A stretch of 64,000 bases of DNA from Stratiolaelaps scimitus (GCA_019614645.1 JABWDB010000001.1:30993501-31057500); one strand, 5' to 3'. Counted from the stretch's first letter, positions 27,187-40,667 are shown. Program-made: numbers and translations. Notes: generated by a model from the letters alone, not told the origin.

Positions 27187-28618
27187 ATATCTGTGTGTGT
27201 GTGTGGTGATATATGGCCGAGTATTGCTGAAATACAATAATTTGCTTTGTAGGCAGTGCAGAAATTACGACTCGCGTATCGTCATGTGAAACACTGAACG
27301 AGTAAATGCTGAACTGATTTATCAACGAAAATAATCCGTTGTTTATTTTTCATTCCATGTTGCGCCTTTTCGGTGTTGTCATTAAATATGGACCTTTTAC
27401 CCAGACGGTTGACAAGTCGGATACCGCTGAAATCAGTCCATCCGAGCTGTATGCCTGAGCATTTCGTAGATAACTTCAATCCGCAATAACGAAAAACGCG
27501 CAAGCCCCGCAGCAAAGTGGCTGCCGGGATAGGTATCAATACAGACTCAGCTATCACAAACGGAGAATGAGCGCTTGCCTCGCAAGTGACAAAACCATGA
27601 CGTCGAACTCATTAAATTGCGACAGACAACCGCGTAGTTATGGGCTAAACTTTATAAAATGTGCACTTTTCCGAAACTTGCAAATCCGCCCTTTAATAAG
27701 GTAGCGTTTCCGAAAATCTTCTTGGAGAGCGATGGAGTTTAGGTATAACTAATTTTATACCTCATTAACCACGTTGGATTAACACGGCCTCGATTATTAA
27801 CCTCACAAATTTCCATAGCTAGTTCTGAGATATTATTCAAACAGTGGAAGCTACTTCGTGTTGTGAGCCTTTACGAGTGTCAACGTGAACGAAATGATTA
27901 GATTGACACTCTTCAAATAGGATGACAGCATAGTGATGATTTCGGCACTGATCCATTGTCTCACTTCAGACAACGAGGCGCTGAGTTTAGCGGTCGTACA
28001 CTCGACCAAAATGACGATGATGCTCAGCGCCTGTAACCAATTTGTCCCTCTAATAGACCCACGATTCACTCGAGTGTCTAACGGCTCCTGCTGGCTGCAC
28101 AGAGCTATTCTATGATACAGTCGGAGCGACGAAACATACGCTCCGGGATGGATTATATTCGCGCGTACACAGACGCTCGCGAACACGAGGATCACCTGAC
28201 TCCTAGTGGTCCGTTGCATTCCCCTCCACGTGGGATACGTCGAAGAATGCTTCATACGGACGTGAGACGAGAAGCAGACTTTCGAACGAAATCCCTTTTT
28301 CTACAGCGACTTTCCGGTAGGTGAATGGTGGCCCCAGCAGCCTCTGTCACTGTGGAGCGCAAAGCAGATCGCCGGAGTTTTTCTTTGAGTAGCATTCAGT
28401 GCTCAGTTCGGAGTAGCACAGCCGTGCTGCCCTGTCTACGGGCCGAGGTGCTTATTGAAAACACAACAAAAAACCTGCGATCAAGTACGAAACAAAAATG
28501 AAAGGAAACACGTCCACCCGAGAGGAGCGTAAGCCTGAGCTATTGGGAGATGCATTGCAGTATGGCGGATGATGATCTTGAAGCTTCGCTCAAAAGTGAC
28601 GGGAGAATGCTACACAAC

Positions 28619-28777
28619 CTGGTCAGCGCGGTGGCTTGGGCGGCTAAGTCTCTGGTTATCGGAAACCAGAGGCCGCAGATTCGAGCGCCGCTGTGTGACA
28701 TATAAGAAAGCTTAAGCATTGTAAAATTGCAGCTCCTTTAATAAACCAATATACATTTACCTTTACCTTACCTTTGC
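28619..28777 (+). mobile_element. tRNA-derived SINE
   Basis: The first 80 bases resemble a tRNA: a leader GGTCAGCGCGG, an A-box-like GTGGCTTGGGCGG at 28631, an anticodon-arm-like inverted repeat CTCTGGTT/AACCAGAG, and a B-box-like AGATTCGAGC at about 28677. The A to B spacing is about 46 nt, as in tRNA genes. The anticodon loop is not a proper 7-nt loop and the acceptor stem does not close, so it is not a functional tRNA. A unique body with AATAAA-like sequence follows, ending in a short degenerate (CTTTAC)n tail at about 28757-28775, typical of SINEs. Such elements are transcribed by RNA polymerase III and moved by LINE proteins. I did not find a clear target-site duplication or a second full copy in the window. 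Confidence 0.6.
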
Positions 28778-29442
28778 CCTCAATGTGTCCCTCTGACGAC
28801 AAGGCTTGATAAGCTAAGTTTCAACGTAAATGCTATGATATAATACATAGAATACCAGTAACCTGAAGAAATTCTTCAAAATAATAATGGCATCTGCTGT
28901 TTGAGAAGGAAAATAACGGCGATGATTGACTAAGCCAACAGCTGAGTTTTAATTACGGAATTTGCGTCATCTGCAAAAACGTAACTTGTACGGATATTAT
29001 TCTTTTGATAGGCCTATTTCTGAATAGTAAGGCAGACGTGTGCATGTGAAAAACAAAGTTTAAGTTGCCGAACTTCTTCTGCTATGATATTATGACTTTA
29101 TGTAATAACATGCACAGTGTTCCATATGAGAATATAGTAATTCGAGTTATACATACACCGAGGGTAAGAGGGTAATGTTGTCGGGGATTCATTACTGTAC
29201 ATTAGTCTATTGCTGGGTCGGGGGCACACAAGCTTGCGAAGTTGAGGGTTTAGATGCTTAAAAGTTGTAAGCTATCCTCTATTCTGGTGTAAAAATCACA
29301 TGTTTGCTATGAACGTCGTCAGAAGCATACGTTTTTAAAGGTCTCAGCATTTAACATTAAGCAATGTTGAAATCAATGACCTGCTCGGCTTGTGCAGGGC
29401 ACCCATCATGTTTGCGGTAGGTATTTGAAGCGTTTTATGGAC

Positions 29443-29810
29443 TCAGCTCACTGAACCCCGAGATCCCTCGTCCACTTCAAGGCTACAATTCAACCAGACC
29501 ATCTTCATGATCTTGCGCTCAATTGCCATTGAAACTTTAATGCCACCCTTGTGCGGGGGGGTTTCGATGTTGCCAGAAAGGCGATCGTACAGCATGGCCT
29601 TTTTAGGCGAGGGGCAATTCAACGAGCTCCATATACTCCCAAATGTGCCGCGAGTTATATGAGGCGTACTTCGCCCAACCACTATGTCAATAGCCATTTC
29701 CATTTCACCCTGATTACGCAGCTGTAGTGACGCATCCTCGTCGGCTTTCTGGATTTCTGCCATTTTGAGCTCATCCACGACGTCCTCATCGAGGGATCAA
29801 CGCCTTCAAT
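29443..29810 (-). CDS. Unidentified open frame
   Basis: About 118 codons are open on the - strand from after a stop at about 29811 to TGA at 29443. Only GTG or internal ATGs are available, the first ATG being in the KMAEIQKADEDASLQ stretch. The product is mixed and charged with no known motif. A good acceptor-like sequence (TGTTTGTTGCAG on the - strand) lies near 30025, but the frame is blocked by stops between. It may be an eroded gene or transposon piece, or chance. Confidence 0.15.
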
Positions 29811-30430
29811 TGACCCAGGCCACTGCTAGGCAACTTGTCTCTCGTCGTCGATACCAAAACATCGCCACACAGCGCAGATGCCGAATGAGGCCGATTCAGC
29901 GACGTACAACAGCTCCCGTAGGCTGCCGCTTGCGGGGCTAATCCGGGTGGAGGCAGCAGCTTGCTCGGAAGGAGCCCTCCCACGCTTACGCTCGGCTTAT
30001 GCTGAACGACTCATACAGAATGCCTGCAACAAACAGGGGAACAGCATACTGTGGCAGGTAGCAGACTAACAGGTGGTTACTTAAACTTACCGAAGCTAGA
30101 GATGTCAGAGTGTCTAAGGGCTAAAGCAAACAGAGCAAAGCAAGCCACTGCCGCCCGGCTTCGCCCAATTGCCGAACCAATGAATAGAAGCGTCTGGTCG
30201 GACCTCTCGGGGACCTTCGGTTGGCTGTCTGGGTATTTATTGTTATTATTATTATCATCATCATTGCTGTTATGGTAATCCAGAAATAGGCAATAGCTTC
30301 TTATGCCTACCTGAATCGAATGTCAGTCGAACTCGTCTAGCAATATATGAGGTGGCCGTTGTTGGTTACAACTTTTCTGGCTAGTTGGTCATGGTAATGG
30401 AAAGCAAGGAATTGTCCACATTCTAATACA

Positions 30431-30455
30431 AATAGTAATAATAATAATAATAATA
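30431..30455. repeat. (TAA)n microsatellite
   Basis: About 7 TAA units with one interruption. Confidence 0.9.
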
Positions 30456-32524
30456 CTTGCTGTATTCACCGAATCGAAGCAACGCTGCAGTTCGCAGATT
30501 TGAATAACGCCATTTTCATTTCAAACCAATTAATCGATCATACGAAGGCTGCTATCATTGTCGTTAGAGCAGTTGCTCAGTTTGTGCCCATCTCAATTGT
30601 TGACCCCCCAAGTATTGTACAATAAACGTCAGCAATACAGCAGGCGAAACAGCTCGAAGCGGCAGCGTAATCCGGGCTAATCCTGGATAATATCCTCCTC
30701 ACAACAATCATCTCCATATGCGTTTCGAACAGCGAACGTATTTCATCCTTTCCAGCTTTTCCAGCTGGATGTCAACAAATCGCAAGCTTCATATTATCCG
30801 TGAGGGGATAAAACCTCAACAAAAGCATCGCGTGGTCCCTTTGGCCTTGACACAAACGCCATCCCGCGCATATCGACGCCCGGAGTCACCGTGTAGCGGC
30901 TACCACTACCGAGCAGCGATCCATTTCTTCTCTTAGTGAATCTCATGTTCTGTGCGGATTTGTGCCCGCACACATGCACGCACGCACGGGCGCGGTGGGC
31001 GTTCGCTGTTCGCAACGAAGTCTTGCCACGGATCCGCTCCGTCCCGTGCTCAAACATTATGTTGTCGTCCTCTGCCTCTTCTTCGATACACCGGTGCTTG
31101 GATGCGCTTTGCCTTCTGGCTTGGCATTGCACAGTGCAACGTCATTTCTCAAGGGGGTGTACGCCCAGCGCACGCTGCCGAGCGCCGAACAGCAAAGACA
31201 TCGGGTAGATGGGCTTGCGCTAGCAATCTCCCTTTTTTTGCCACAAGCTTTTCTCTTGAACAACGAACCCACTATCCGATCTCCAGGACGCCTGCGTAGC
31301 TCTGGGCTGCATACACACACCGATTCACACACTGACACAGAGAGACGCGCACGCGTACGCACGAACAGCCACGCATCTCGCCAGCCTGGGGCGGTCGTTG
31401 TACTTTCACCGTTGCATTTTCGGCGCTGTGAAACAACTCCTTCCGTTGTCCTCGTCGTCGTCGTCATCGTCGTTCGTGCGGGTTGGAGAACGAGGCGACG
31501 CTACGCGATGACCAAAGGCGGCAGTCAAACGCCAGTGAAGAAAATCATGATAAAAGCGCGCCAGCCTTCGCGCTGCTGCCGTCGTCGCCCACCAATGACG
31601 CTACCGACGTAAACCGCAACGAGGAACAAGAGGCGTTCGCTGCGAGCAGCAAAATGTATAGGATCGAGAAAACATCGCAGACACTGTCGTCCCCTGCTAT
31701 ACAGCAAAGAAAGGAAGATAGGCGTGTGTTATGTTGGCGGCGCCAGCAGCAACAGACAAGTAGGATGGTATTGGTGGTAATGTGCATTGTCGGGACGAGG
31801 TCGAGTTGGTGCGTGCTGGAAAAAGAGAGAAATAGCGAGATCCAGTCAGGGAGCAAGGACTGGAAGTTCGAACGCAGCAGCAGAAGCACAGACAGGCCGC
31901 AGATTGACGGCAGGTCGTGCCAGGCTGTGGCATGAACAAGAACGATGTGGGAGCAAGGGGAGACCGCTGAGACAGACTCCCCGTAGAGAATGTCCCGACG
32001 TTTCGAACCTGTGTACAATTCGTGTGGAAACAACGATCTTGCTATCTGCGGTAGATAGAGCGATGCCTGAATCATCTGCATGACTGCCTCACCCTTCGGC
32101 TGGGTGGTACCAGCGTCTAGCGGATGATGGCAAAGAAATGAGGAAGAATTGGTTTTCTTTAGCTGATGAATGATCTAGCGAAACACATCGTGAATGTGTT
32201 TACCGCCTGTCCTATATTAATAATCGTTGCCTTTGGCCTTGATCGTGTTTGTCTAGTCGTGAATATATAGCGCTATTGTTTCTACAAGTGATTGCACACA
32301 TCGTTATAGGAGCGTCCTCTGGTTGAGTTTCAGGGAAGAGTCACTATGTTAATTTTTTTGGAGATTCGAAAGGGTAGGCTTGTAACTCCGCCGCCTCCTC
32401 TGTCTTCAGATATCTCTTGTTCCGCTCATCTTGATATCCACAGAGCATCAGCCCGGTGCTTCAAGTACGCTTTTATCTGAAGGGGAGTTGTCCTCTTCGA
32501 AGCTCTAACCTTCGACCGCCTGGA

Positions 32525-32551
32525 ATATAATATATATATATATATATATAT
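32525..32551. repeat. (TA)n microsatellite
   Basis: About 12 TA units with one imperfect unit at the left end. Confidence 0.9.
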
Positions 32552-34295
32552 TCGATTGAAAGCGCTACTAGTGTAAGACTTCGTTCGTACAGAAAATTCT
32601 CACGTCGGAGGTCCGATCATTATTCTTTCATTGGAATGAGGACTCGACGTAAAATCTCTTCGAGTAAAGCCTGTCCACGCATTTCTTTCTCGAGGAGAAT
32701 TTTACGCTTCCGGTTAGGGCTTTTGTCTCATTTTAGAACAATTCAGGTCTTAGCTGATGCGAAGCCTTAAAAGAGATTGTACAGTCACTGCCATGGTTAC
32801 TAGTCTAAAAATAATAACTTCCTCCTTATTATCCCTGTACCATGTGGACTAAAAGGCACCATTGATTTTTCCTGCAGCGTAGGGTGGCTCGATGTACGCG
32901 GACTATTTTACGTAGATTCAGTGAGATAACCACACACAAGATTCATAGGTGGCGCGCCCCACCATCGTTTCTCTACAAAACTGAGAAATTCTTATATACC
33001 TACTAACACATTTTGTGTAATGAATAGATTTTAGCTAGACAGCACACGAGGAGGTCCAATTTCGAATTCATTTATTGATTACTCAGTTAATTTGCGCTGG
33101 CTGTTTTTTCTTTTAAGGCATTCTGGTTATTAAGGGCAAACTCGAGCTCGCTGCCGAATTGTTGTATCTAACGCCTAGCACTATCTAATATTTTGACAAG
33201 TTTAGGATACTTGTCGTTCGGGAATGTCGTACATGCTTTCAACAGAATCTCGCTTTAACATCAGACATGTCGCGAGTTCGGGGGCAACAACCGTCACTGT
33301 GTTGCGTCAGCGATGTCAGGGTTCTTCGTCCAACGGCGGCGATGAAGAGAGTCAGCGTATTGATTCTATGGCGGAGTTTGACTACAATCTATTCTCTCAC
33401 AATACCTTGTGCTTTGATTCATAACGTAAATAGTACAATAACAGGAAGATAAACACTGCCAATGAATCGATGCGAACAGATGCAATATAATAACCAGTTT
33501 CGGGCTGCGATCAAGGATACAGGGTGTTGACATTGAGCAAGAGGCGCCAGATAGACAAGCAGACCTATGTAGTTATTTGTCAAATGTTCCACGAAAAATG
33601 AAATTCACCAGCTCCAGCTCCAAGCCAAAAAAAAGAGAAGCGGTGAGAACAGTACGATCCCCGATTGAATGCCCAATTCAATCTGGTTTTCAAGCAAAGC
33701 ACGATAGCAGGTTGCTTCAGGGCGCTGTGTTGAATCGTACTGCCATGTGCCATCATCGTCATGGCCGCGTGATTGATATGGGGCCCATTGAGACGCCAGG
33801 ACGATCGGTTGCATAGTGATGGGGGGCGGGGGGGACCATCATATTCGCCAGCATTGCGGCGCGGCATGGCCCAGCTAAAGACTAGAACCCGGCGACCATT
33901 TGTGCTGGTCATGCGGTGTTCTTGCTTACTTGTCGTTGCTGTTGCTACTAGCCATATTTACATCTAGCTCTGATGGGCCTCATGGGAGCGGGTTTCACTA
34001 ACGAGATCATCTCTCCGCTCGTGGATCGTCCTGCCATGTACTAGGTGCACCCCGACTCGGCCCGCCCCAAGCCGACGGCCATACCTTGCGTTTGGCCGTT
34101 GTTGGCCTGTGCCTAGGCCAAACCATCCGAATAAGCACATGGACACCCGTGAGAGTATATGACATACCTGGGGATCACAAATGGAACACGGAAGCAACAC
34201 ACGGATACCATAGCAGTGGCCTAGCCGCCAACAGTCTCTCAACCCTACAGAAGCTTAGATAGAGATAAAACGCTACAATAGTGGTGATTATATAG

Positions 34296-34398
34296 AGATT
34301 ATATAGTCGAGTGATACGCGCTGCCCCGTCGAGTCGGTCCATCGTGTCGTATGACGACGGACCACCTCGACGTTGCAGCGCGTATCACTAGACAATCT
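34296..34398 (+). ncRNA. Long imperfect hairpin, possible pre-microRNA or hairpin RNA
   Basis: AGTGATACGCGCTGC (34310-34324) pairs perfectly with GCAGCGCGTATCACT (34375-34389), 15 bp. Further in, CGTCGAG (34327-34333) pairs with CTCGACG (34366-34372), 7 bp; GGTCC (34336-34340) with GGACC (34359-34363), 5 bp; then TCGT (34342-34345) with ACGA near the loop. The segments are separated by 2x2 or 1x1 mismatches. Outside, GTC/GAC and AGATT/AATCT extend it with one bulge. The stem of about 31-39 bp is longer than most animal pre-microRNAs and closer to a hairpin RNA or a foldback element. The arms are GC-rich and CpG-rich, unlike the AT-rich flank, which holds a direct repeat of GATTATATAG (34287-34307). 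Confidence 0.35.
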
Positions 34399-37264
34399 AC
34401 CAGCATATTTGAAAAGCAAATCACACGAAAATAGAATCGCTCCCAATTATTGTTCACTCTTAAATACGATGAACATGCATTTACAAAGAACGGACACCAG
34501 CTACCAGTATTGAAAGTACATCAATTTTATTCTGTTTTTATGTATTGCTATTTCTGTCAGAGCGGCCGCAGCAGCTATGAAGTCCTCCGTAGGGTAATTA
34601 CTGAACGTAATATTAGCTTATTTCCAAACTTGAAACGTAACCTCGGATGTCAATGAGATGCTGCATTTTCTTCACGGGGTCAATAGACAAATATCCTCGA
34701 GCCGGTTATCGCGAAGTTTGAGACAACCGATAGATGATCGGAAATGGACGTGCTATCACAATGACAGGTGTCAATTTCAACGCATTCAATGATACATAGT
34801 TGCCTACCGAGCTAACGAAGACCGCGCCGTTGATGCATTGTAGACGTCGGATCAAGCAAAGTTTACCCTAGTCGAGACCGAGCAGTGATTGCGAAAAAAG
34901 TGGCAATCACCTTGCCCCTGGCGTCATCGTTCACTGATACCGTCTGCCGAAAAACGTGCAGCAAAATGGGTCTCTATCAAAAACGGTATCTGTGCGATGT
35001 CTCGGCTCTATTTGGACACTTCATGAATGCCATGAACGCGCTCAGCGGCTCGTGAGCACCAATCCCAACTTCAATGGCTAGGAAATGCACTACACTTCCA
35101 GCGGGGCACTTCGGCTAGAGGTATATCGGTCTGTGCTCGTCGTTCTACCCACGTTCGATAGTTACTAAATCATTTGATTACTTGTAGAGCATGCTTCCAT
35201 CCTGATTACTGTTTTATTGCATGGGATTGTTGTACAACACGCTTGAAACATGCTTGTTTCTGCGAAAGGGAGAATTTCTGCAAAATAGAACATCAGATCG
35301 ATGAGAAGACAGTTGCCTTTCGGAGGAATTTCTCCTGTGTCGAACCGTAAACTCTGAAACTACAATAACACTCTGAAAAATAAGAGTAAAAAAATCACTT
35401 GCGCTGTAAGCAAGGTGCGTACGGCATACTGTTCATGTAACCCTGAAGACGTCACCACACCCATTACGATGACTGGTTGAGCGACCCGAATGTTTCGACC
35501 ACCGGAGTTAACACATATGCGAAAGAGAACCGAGAGCATGGAAGCGGCTTAGTCTAGCTGGACTGAAATGAACACAGATCCAACTCGTCCACATCGTGTC
35601 GCTGTACAACTCATCCGTTTCGCACTCTCATTGCTATGCTGTATTGTAGTGGTATTCATCGAATGTACAGCGCGCCTCAGTCCCCCCCGCCCGCCAAGGA
35701 GAAAAGCCTCTCGTACTCTTCGCACGAGCGGTGGTTTACGTGAAAGCTCATAATTAACTCCCGGCATTTCTTTCTTCGGAGACCCCGGCAGACTTTTCTG
35801 CGTGCGGAGATAGGCCGGATAGCCCCGGTAGAGCGACATTCAGAAACACAGCATGGCTAGCGGACAAGCGGGACTTAGCATTTGTGATCCTTTTCGATGC
35901 GGCGCGCCACAGCTCTTCACTCAGAGAGGAAGGCGGTGGGAGGGACGCTCTTGAATGAAGCATGAGCGGGCATCGTGTCGCGTCTGTCAACGGTCGGCTT
36001 GGTGGAGATTTGCATAAACTCGCTGTCACAAGGGAGGTCTTTTTGGCCGAGGAACTTTCTTTATGGCCAGCTGCACCTCGATGAGATGCATAGTTTCCAT
36101 CATCAGCTACCATCGTCTCACGCTACCTCTACGGCCAACAGCACGTCCGAATAAACGAAAAGACGCTGTAAAGTCCTCGAGTGGTAGTGGTGGTAGTAGT
36201 AGTGGTAGTAAGCTTCATGGTTTTCCGCTTCGTGGGGTTTCCGTCCTGGTTGCACGTACAATGCGTTCTAAACACGTGACCCCGACGTTGTCGTTCCCGT
36301 CGTCTGCCTCCCGCAGACTTGCCGGTCCCGGACTTCGGAAAGAGTTCTTAACTCGTGTCTCGACCAGGGAGCCAAAGCAGGTTCGCTGATGTAACCAGAG
36401 ACATTCTCTGTCGAGTTGGCCCTATGTGTCCAAGATACGTCGGCCAACAAGGTCACCACCACCAGCCTAGACAGATATATGCCCAGCATCTAATGGTTGC
36501 AGGGAAACTGGAGGCGTCTACCGTGCTCCGTGATACGGTAGTCCTGACTTGATCCGAACTTGTGGGATTTGCTTGATTCCTATAAGAGCCTTGAGGGTGG
36601 TTGACTGTCTATATGCGTATCAACAATTATCCTCATAAATATATCCCAATTACTTTAGCACGTTCTGTGATCATCGTTTCTGCTTGAGTCATTTGTTTAA
36701 GACTGTATATCGTATATATACTCGTCTATTGCTAGGACTGCAATTCCTTTTGTGTAGTATCCGGAGCTTGACCAGCCAATTAGCGAGTCATATATATAAT
36801 CGTCTAAACACTAATGCTGGTGTCTCTAGCTTCGTTGGTATATGTTGAGACATAAATTGTTTGTCGAATTTCCTTTCCTCCTTTGACAAAGACTAACAGG
36901 TCGGTTATGCAGTCATTAAGCACCAGGCGCTCGGCAACATATGCGGGAGCTGAGAAAAGCCTGCCTGCCCCGCTGTCAGCCTTCAGGTGAGGCCTTAAGG
37001 CCTCGTGGTATCTTACGCCCAAGCCTCTCAATGGCTTCTTTATCACACCCCAACAGAAAGGATACTATCCAGGCTATTTGCTTGGCCATCATGATCGAAC
37101 AAAATCAGGCATCATGGAAAGTATGATGTGCTGCTCCCTTATCCAGTCTACCTGAACGCATGGGGAGGAAGCATGGTGGAGAGTGAAGCTTGCGAGGTCG
37201 GGTGTCTTGGAGAGAACAGGCCCCACCTAGATGCATGAATAGCTCGTGAGCCTATTAGCTATGC

Positions 37265-37292
37265 TGCTGCAGAAACAGCAGCAGCAGCAGCA
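37265..37292. repeat. (CAG)n microsatellite
   Basis: About 6 CAG units flanked by degenerate ones; no supported gene covers it. Confidence 0.85.
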
Positions 37293-38378
37293 AGAGCAGT
37301 AACAGCCGCGCGCGGTTCGAAGCTCAGCCAGCACGTGCTGTCGGAGCGTGATGCTTCTGGGCGCAATTTAGGCTTCAGTCCTCTCTATCCTCTGCCCTGC
37401 TGCTCTTTAAAGTCGTCGTTTAAATATAAATTGTCCAGGTAGTCGATGAACCTGAAGGCGACGAACGTGATCGTCATAGACCGAAAACGGCGACGGTGGG
37501 TGGAATCAATCAAAAGTTTCACAGTTGCCTGACGCAGTTGAGGCATAAATAACGCACGTCGGTGACGATACAACAAACAATGACGTATAGTGGAATGCTC
37601 GTTGGCTGGCTGTTTGGCTCGCCCGCTGAGTGATTGCCGTTCACAACCTCGGCGAGGATTTAATCCTCACTCCGTTTATGGATGAGTTACTTGACAGCAG
37701 TACTTTGTTCAGGATACCACTGATGGTACTTCAGCAGCTATGAAGAGCGCGGAGGGTCAAGCATACCGGCTCGCTAACTTGATAGATTGACAATAGCAAG
37801 GCCTATACAACAAATGTATGCAATGGGTAGTGTTAACCTTGGGAAGTTGGAACTATAGAGTCTTCGGTTCGAATCGCGCAGAGCACGAATCAATAAGGTA
37901 TTTACTATACTGGAGAACTAGTCAATGAAGTCCTTTTTTTTAATATCGCCGCCTCTGCCGCTGATTTAAGCGTTATATGGCTACTACTAACACACATTCG
38001 AATATCTTGAGAATTCGTTCACCGATGTTTATATAGAGAACGATTTGCAATAGTATGCTTATTTATCATCATATATATAGATATATGCAGCGTATGCCGA
38101 TGGCTCTCATTACATAGTCGTACGTCGTTCTCAGTAGCACGCATAGCGATTATCCGTTAAAACTGATCGTGCCTCCACCTATTACCGTAGCGTTATTGGT
38201 GTCATAGAAGCAGAAGTTCATTCACCGAGTTAATAAAAGAGGGCAGGCAAAGTAGCTTACTTTTGGCTTGTCCACACGTGCATGACCATACGCTTAAACT
38301 GGATGTTGCAGCAAACCTACAGGTCGTCCAGCAATGCATGTACATACATTCGCATATGCAGAGCTCACCAAGAGAGAA

Positions 38379-38400
38379 AAAAAGAGAGAGAGAGAGAGAA
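38379..38400. repeat. (GA)n microsatellite
   Basis: About 10 GA units after a short A-run. Confidence 0.9.
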
Positions 38401-38479
38401 ACGCCCAACTGGCGACGTATGATGCAAGCCGGCATTTGCCCGCCTGTTAACGACACTGGCGGCACGGCACTTAGCCTAA

Positions 38480-40480
38480 TGGCAGCGAAAAACGTTCGGT
38501 TGCGACGGCGGCGGCGGCTCTGTTACAGGGGCAGAGGAGGCAGCAGTACAGTCCGCTGCACTCGCCCGTGACTACCGCCGGCAGCCGCTGGAATCTGGGA
38601 ACGAACGACGGGACGGCGCGGCAGCTCTTGCCCACCTCCGATCTGTCCGGCAAAAGAACTGTTGTAGTCAGGATCGGGACGGAGCGAGATGGAAAACCTT
38701 TGGGCTCTGCCTTTGAAAGCTTATATTGGAACACGCGGGAAAAGTCCAGTCCTCTGTGAGTAAAGGCGCCTGCTTGGTAAAGGAGAGGAGATGGGGGGCC
38801 CGGTGGACCCATGAGCCGCCCGACACTCCGCAAGGTCCGGCGATGGCAGCAAGGGCAGCAGCAGCAGCGGTCGTCTCTGCGGCCAGCATGTAGTTGCCAC
38901 AGAAGCCGTAACAGCAGTAGCAGCAGCAGCAGTCGACAACAAACGAGCCCGAAACTCTATAAAGGATTACGGCAAAGGGCACTGTGGCGGACGCAGCCCC
39001 CGCCGGCTACCGGGAGCCGAGAGGCGTTACGATCTAAAAACACGACACGCTCGTTATATCCTTCACCTCTTCCGCAAAGCTGCCTGCAGGATGCGGGAAT
39101 CCTCGTTCCATGCCCTTGTCTCTCGCGCAGCCACATCGTCTCCTTTTTTCCGGGTCGCGGTCATAGTGTCTAGTTCCTTCCGTGGCGGTTGGGTGCGTCC
39201 ATATCGACGAAGCAAGGCATGACTACCTGTCCAACCCCGAACGAAAACAACCGATAAATCTGGCCAGGTGCAGCAGTACGTGATTGACAAGGCCGCTTGA
39301 GCAGCAGGTAGAAAAGTTTGATCAGGACCGACCCGCTGCGGTTATGGGCTGGCGGACAATAACACGGGTCACGGAGCAGCACTGCCGCGTAAATAGCGGG
39401 TTTATTAAGGGTACCGAGGAAAGAAAACCAACACGTGATGTCTGCCGCGACAGGGGGCAAATTGATGAGGAGTAACATCAGCCTAAATGCTATTATAGTG
39501 GCGGTGTCGGTGATGACACGGTGGTTCCACCACGGTAGTTCCTTTCGTCACAAACAGATGTAAACATCGGTCGAAGGCCAGCGGAAAGAAGGGTTGCATC
39601 CACATACGCTGGCTGCCTGATAGCAACGAGATCGATGTTCAGGAGGCCTTGGCACAAGCTTATGGATGTCGTCTGTTTGTCCTGGACACGCAGGACGGTG
39701 ACAACTTGAGCTACAGCTGTAGGTGGCGGGGACGGTGCGGACGATGAGGATAAAAAAGGCAGCAGAAGCAGTGTTGAAATGCTGTGCGTAAGTGGCCTGC
39801 TTGCTTAGACGGTGTAGAGACGAGCGCCTCGACGCTGAGAGCGATACAGATACAAAGCGACAGGGATAATGGCGCAGTGGCGCCGGTGAAAGACGCCATG
39901 CCAGGGCTTCCACAAGCTCCTCCGAAGCCCCAGATTCGCTGTAAATGTGGATAGCGAAGCAGAGAGAAAGAACGAGAGAGAGGTTGAGAACACGAGGGCC
40001 GGAGGGACAGAGATAACAGCTGGCTCCTCTTCTTCTTCCAGAAGTGGAAGTGAAATTGAACGTGTGGAGCAGCGTTCCTCCGTGGGAAAAAGCCGGGGAG
40101 TGGGGGTGAAGAGGGCGGCGGGGTGCAGCAAGCGACACGCTATTGCTGGTCGCCCCCCATCAAAGGGCACCCATGCGATGCTGCACGCTGACTGGAGCTT
40201 TACCGTCGGCGGCGGAGGCGGCGGAGGCGGCTACTGTGGTAGCGATGGGGCTGAGGGAGGCTAGAGTACTCTGGTAGTCGGTGCTTGGCGCTGGGCTCAC
40301 GGTGACGCTGCCACCGGCGACTGCAAATTACACGACAACGGTGGCTGGCTGACTGACTAGACGGCTTGGTGGTGGTGGTGGACGAAACCGCTTGCGCCCT
40401 GCGGACCAGGCGGTCCCGAGCAGCGATGGATGTCGAGGAATGTTGGAACAAGCTGTAGAAATGCCTTGGAGAGACTCAGC
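38480..40480. promoter_or_regulatory. GC-rich island with CAG/GGC repeats and a donor-like GTGAGT
   Basis: CAG runs near 38855 and 38921 and GGC runs near 38502 and 40205 are embedded in CpG-rich sequence. On the + strand a frame of about 63 codons ends at a GTGAGT donor-like site at 38755. The frame shows no known motif and two other frames are also open, so this is at most a candidate 5' exon. Confidence 0.2.
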
Positions 40481-40667
40481 AGCAGTTCTCAACGTGTCCG
40501 GCAGCGCTCTCACATAGTCGGGCATGATGGAGGGCAGGTCGTTCGCCACGTGAGACTTTGAAACGTCCATTCTTCGGTAAAAGAAGAATTTTTCGGGCTG
40601 TCTTGACAACTCCGTCGTGATCAAACGGCACGAATGTGGTACGAATGTAATATTATATATACATTTG

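Larger units (their letters stand above)
28778..34295. other. Noncoding stretch, no clear gene
   Basis: Apart from the unidentified frame at 29443-29810 and simple repeats, there is a mildly GC-rich zone at about 30940-31620 with CGTCGT triplets (31449-31471) and overlapping open frames. Nothing recognisable. Confidence 0.55.
34399..38479. other. Noncoding stretch without a supported gene
   Basis: AT-rich to mixed sequence with a GTA/GTG triplet patch at 36183-36210 and a CAG run. A B-box-like GGTTCGAATCGC at about 37867 lacks a convincing A box. Confidence 0.55.

Noticed and set aside
34010..34095. Short 5S rRNA-like strings (GCCGACGGCCATACC on +, and a TAGTACATGG context on -)
   Set aside because: The two matches lie on opposite strands in an arrangement that cannot make one 5S gene, and the internal control regions are not preserved.
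37824..37895. B-box-like GGTTCGAATCGC suggesting a tRNA or SINE
   Set aside because: The A-box candidate is poor and only about 34 nt upstream, and no anticodon arm forms.
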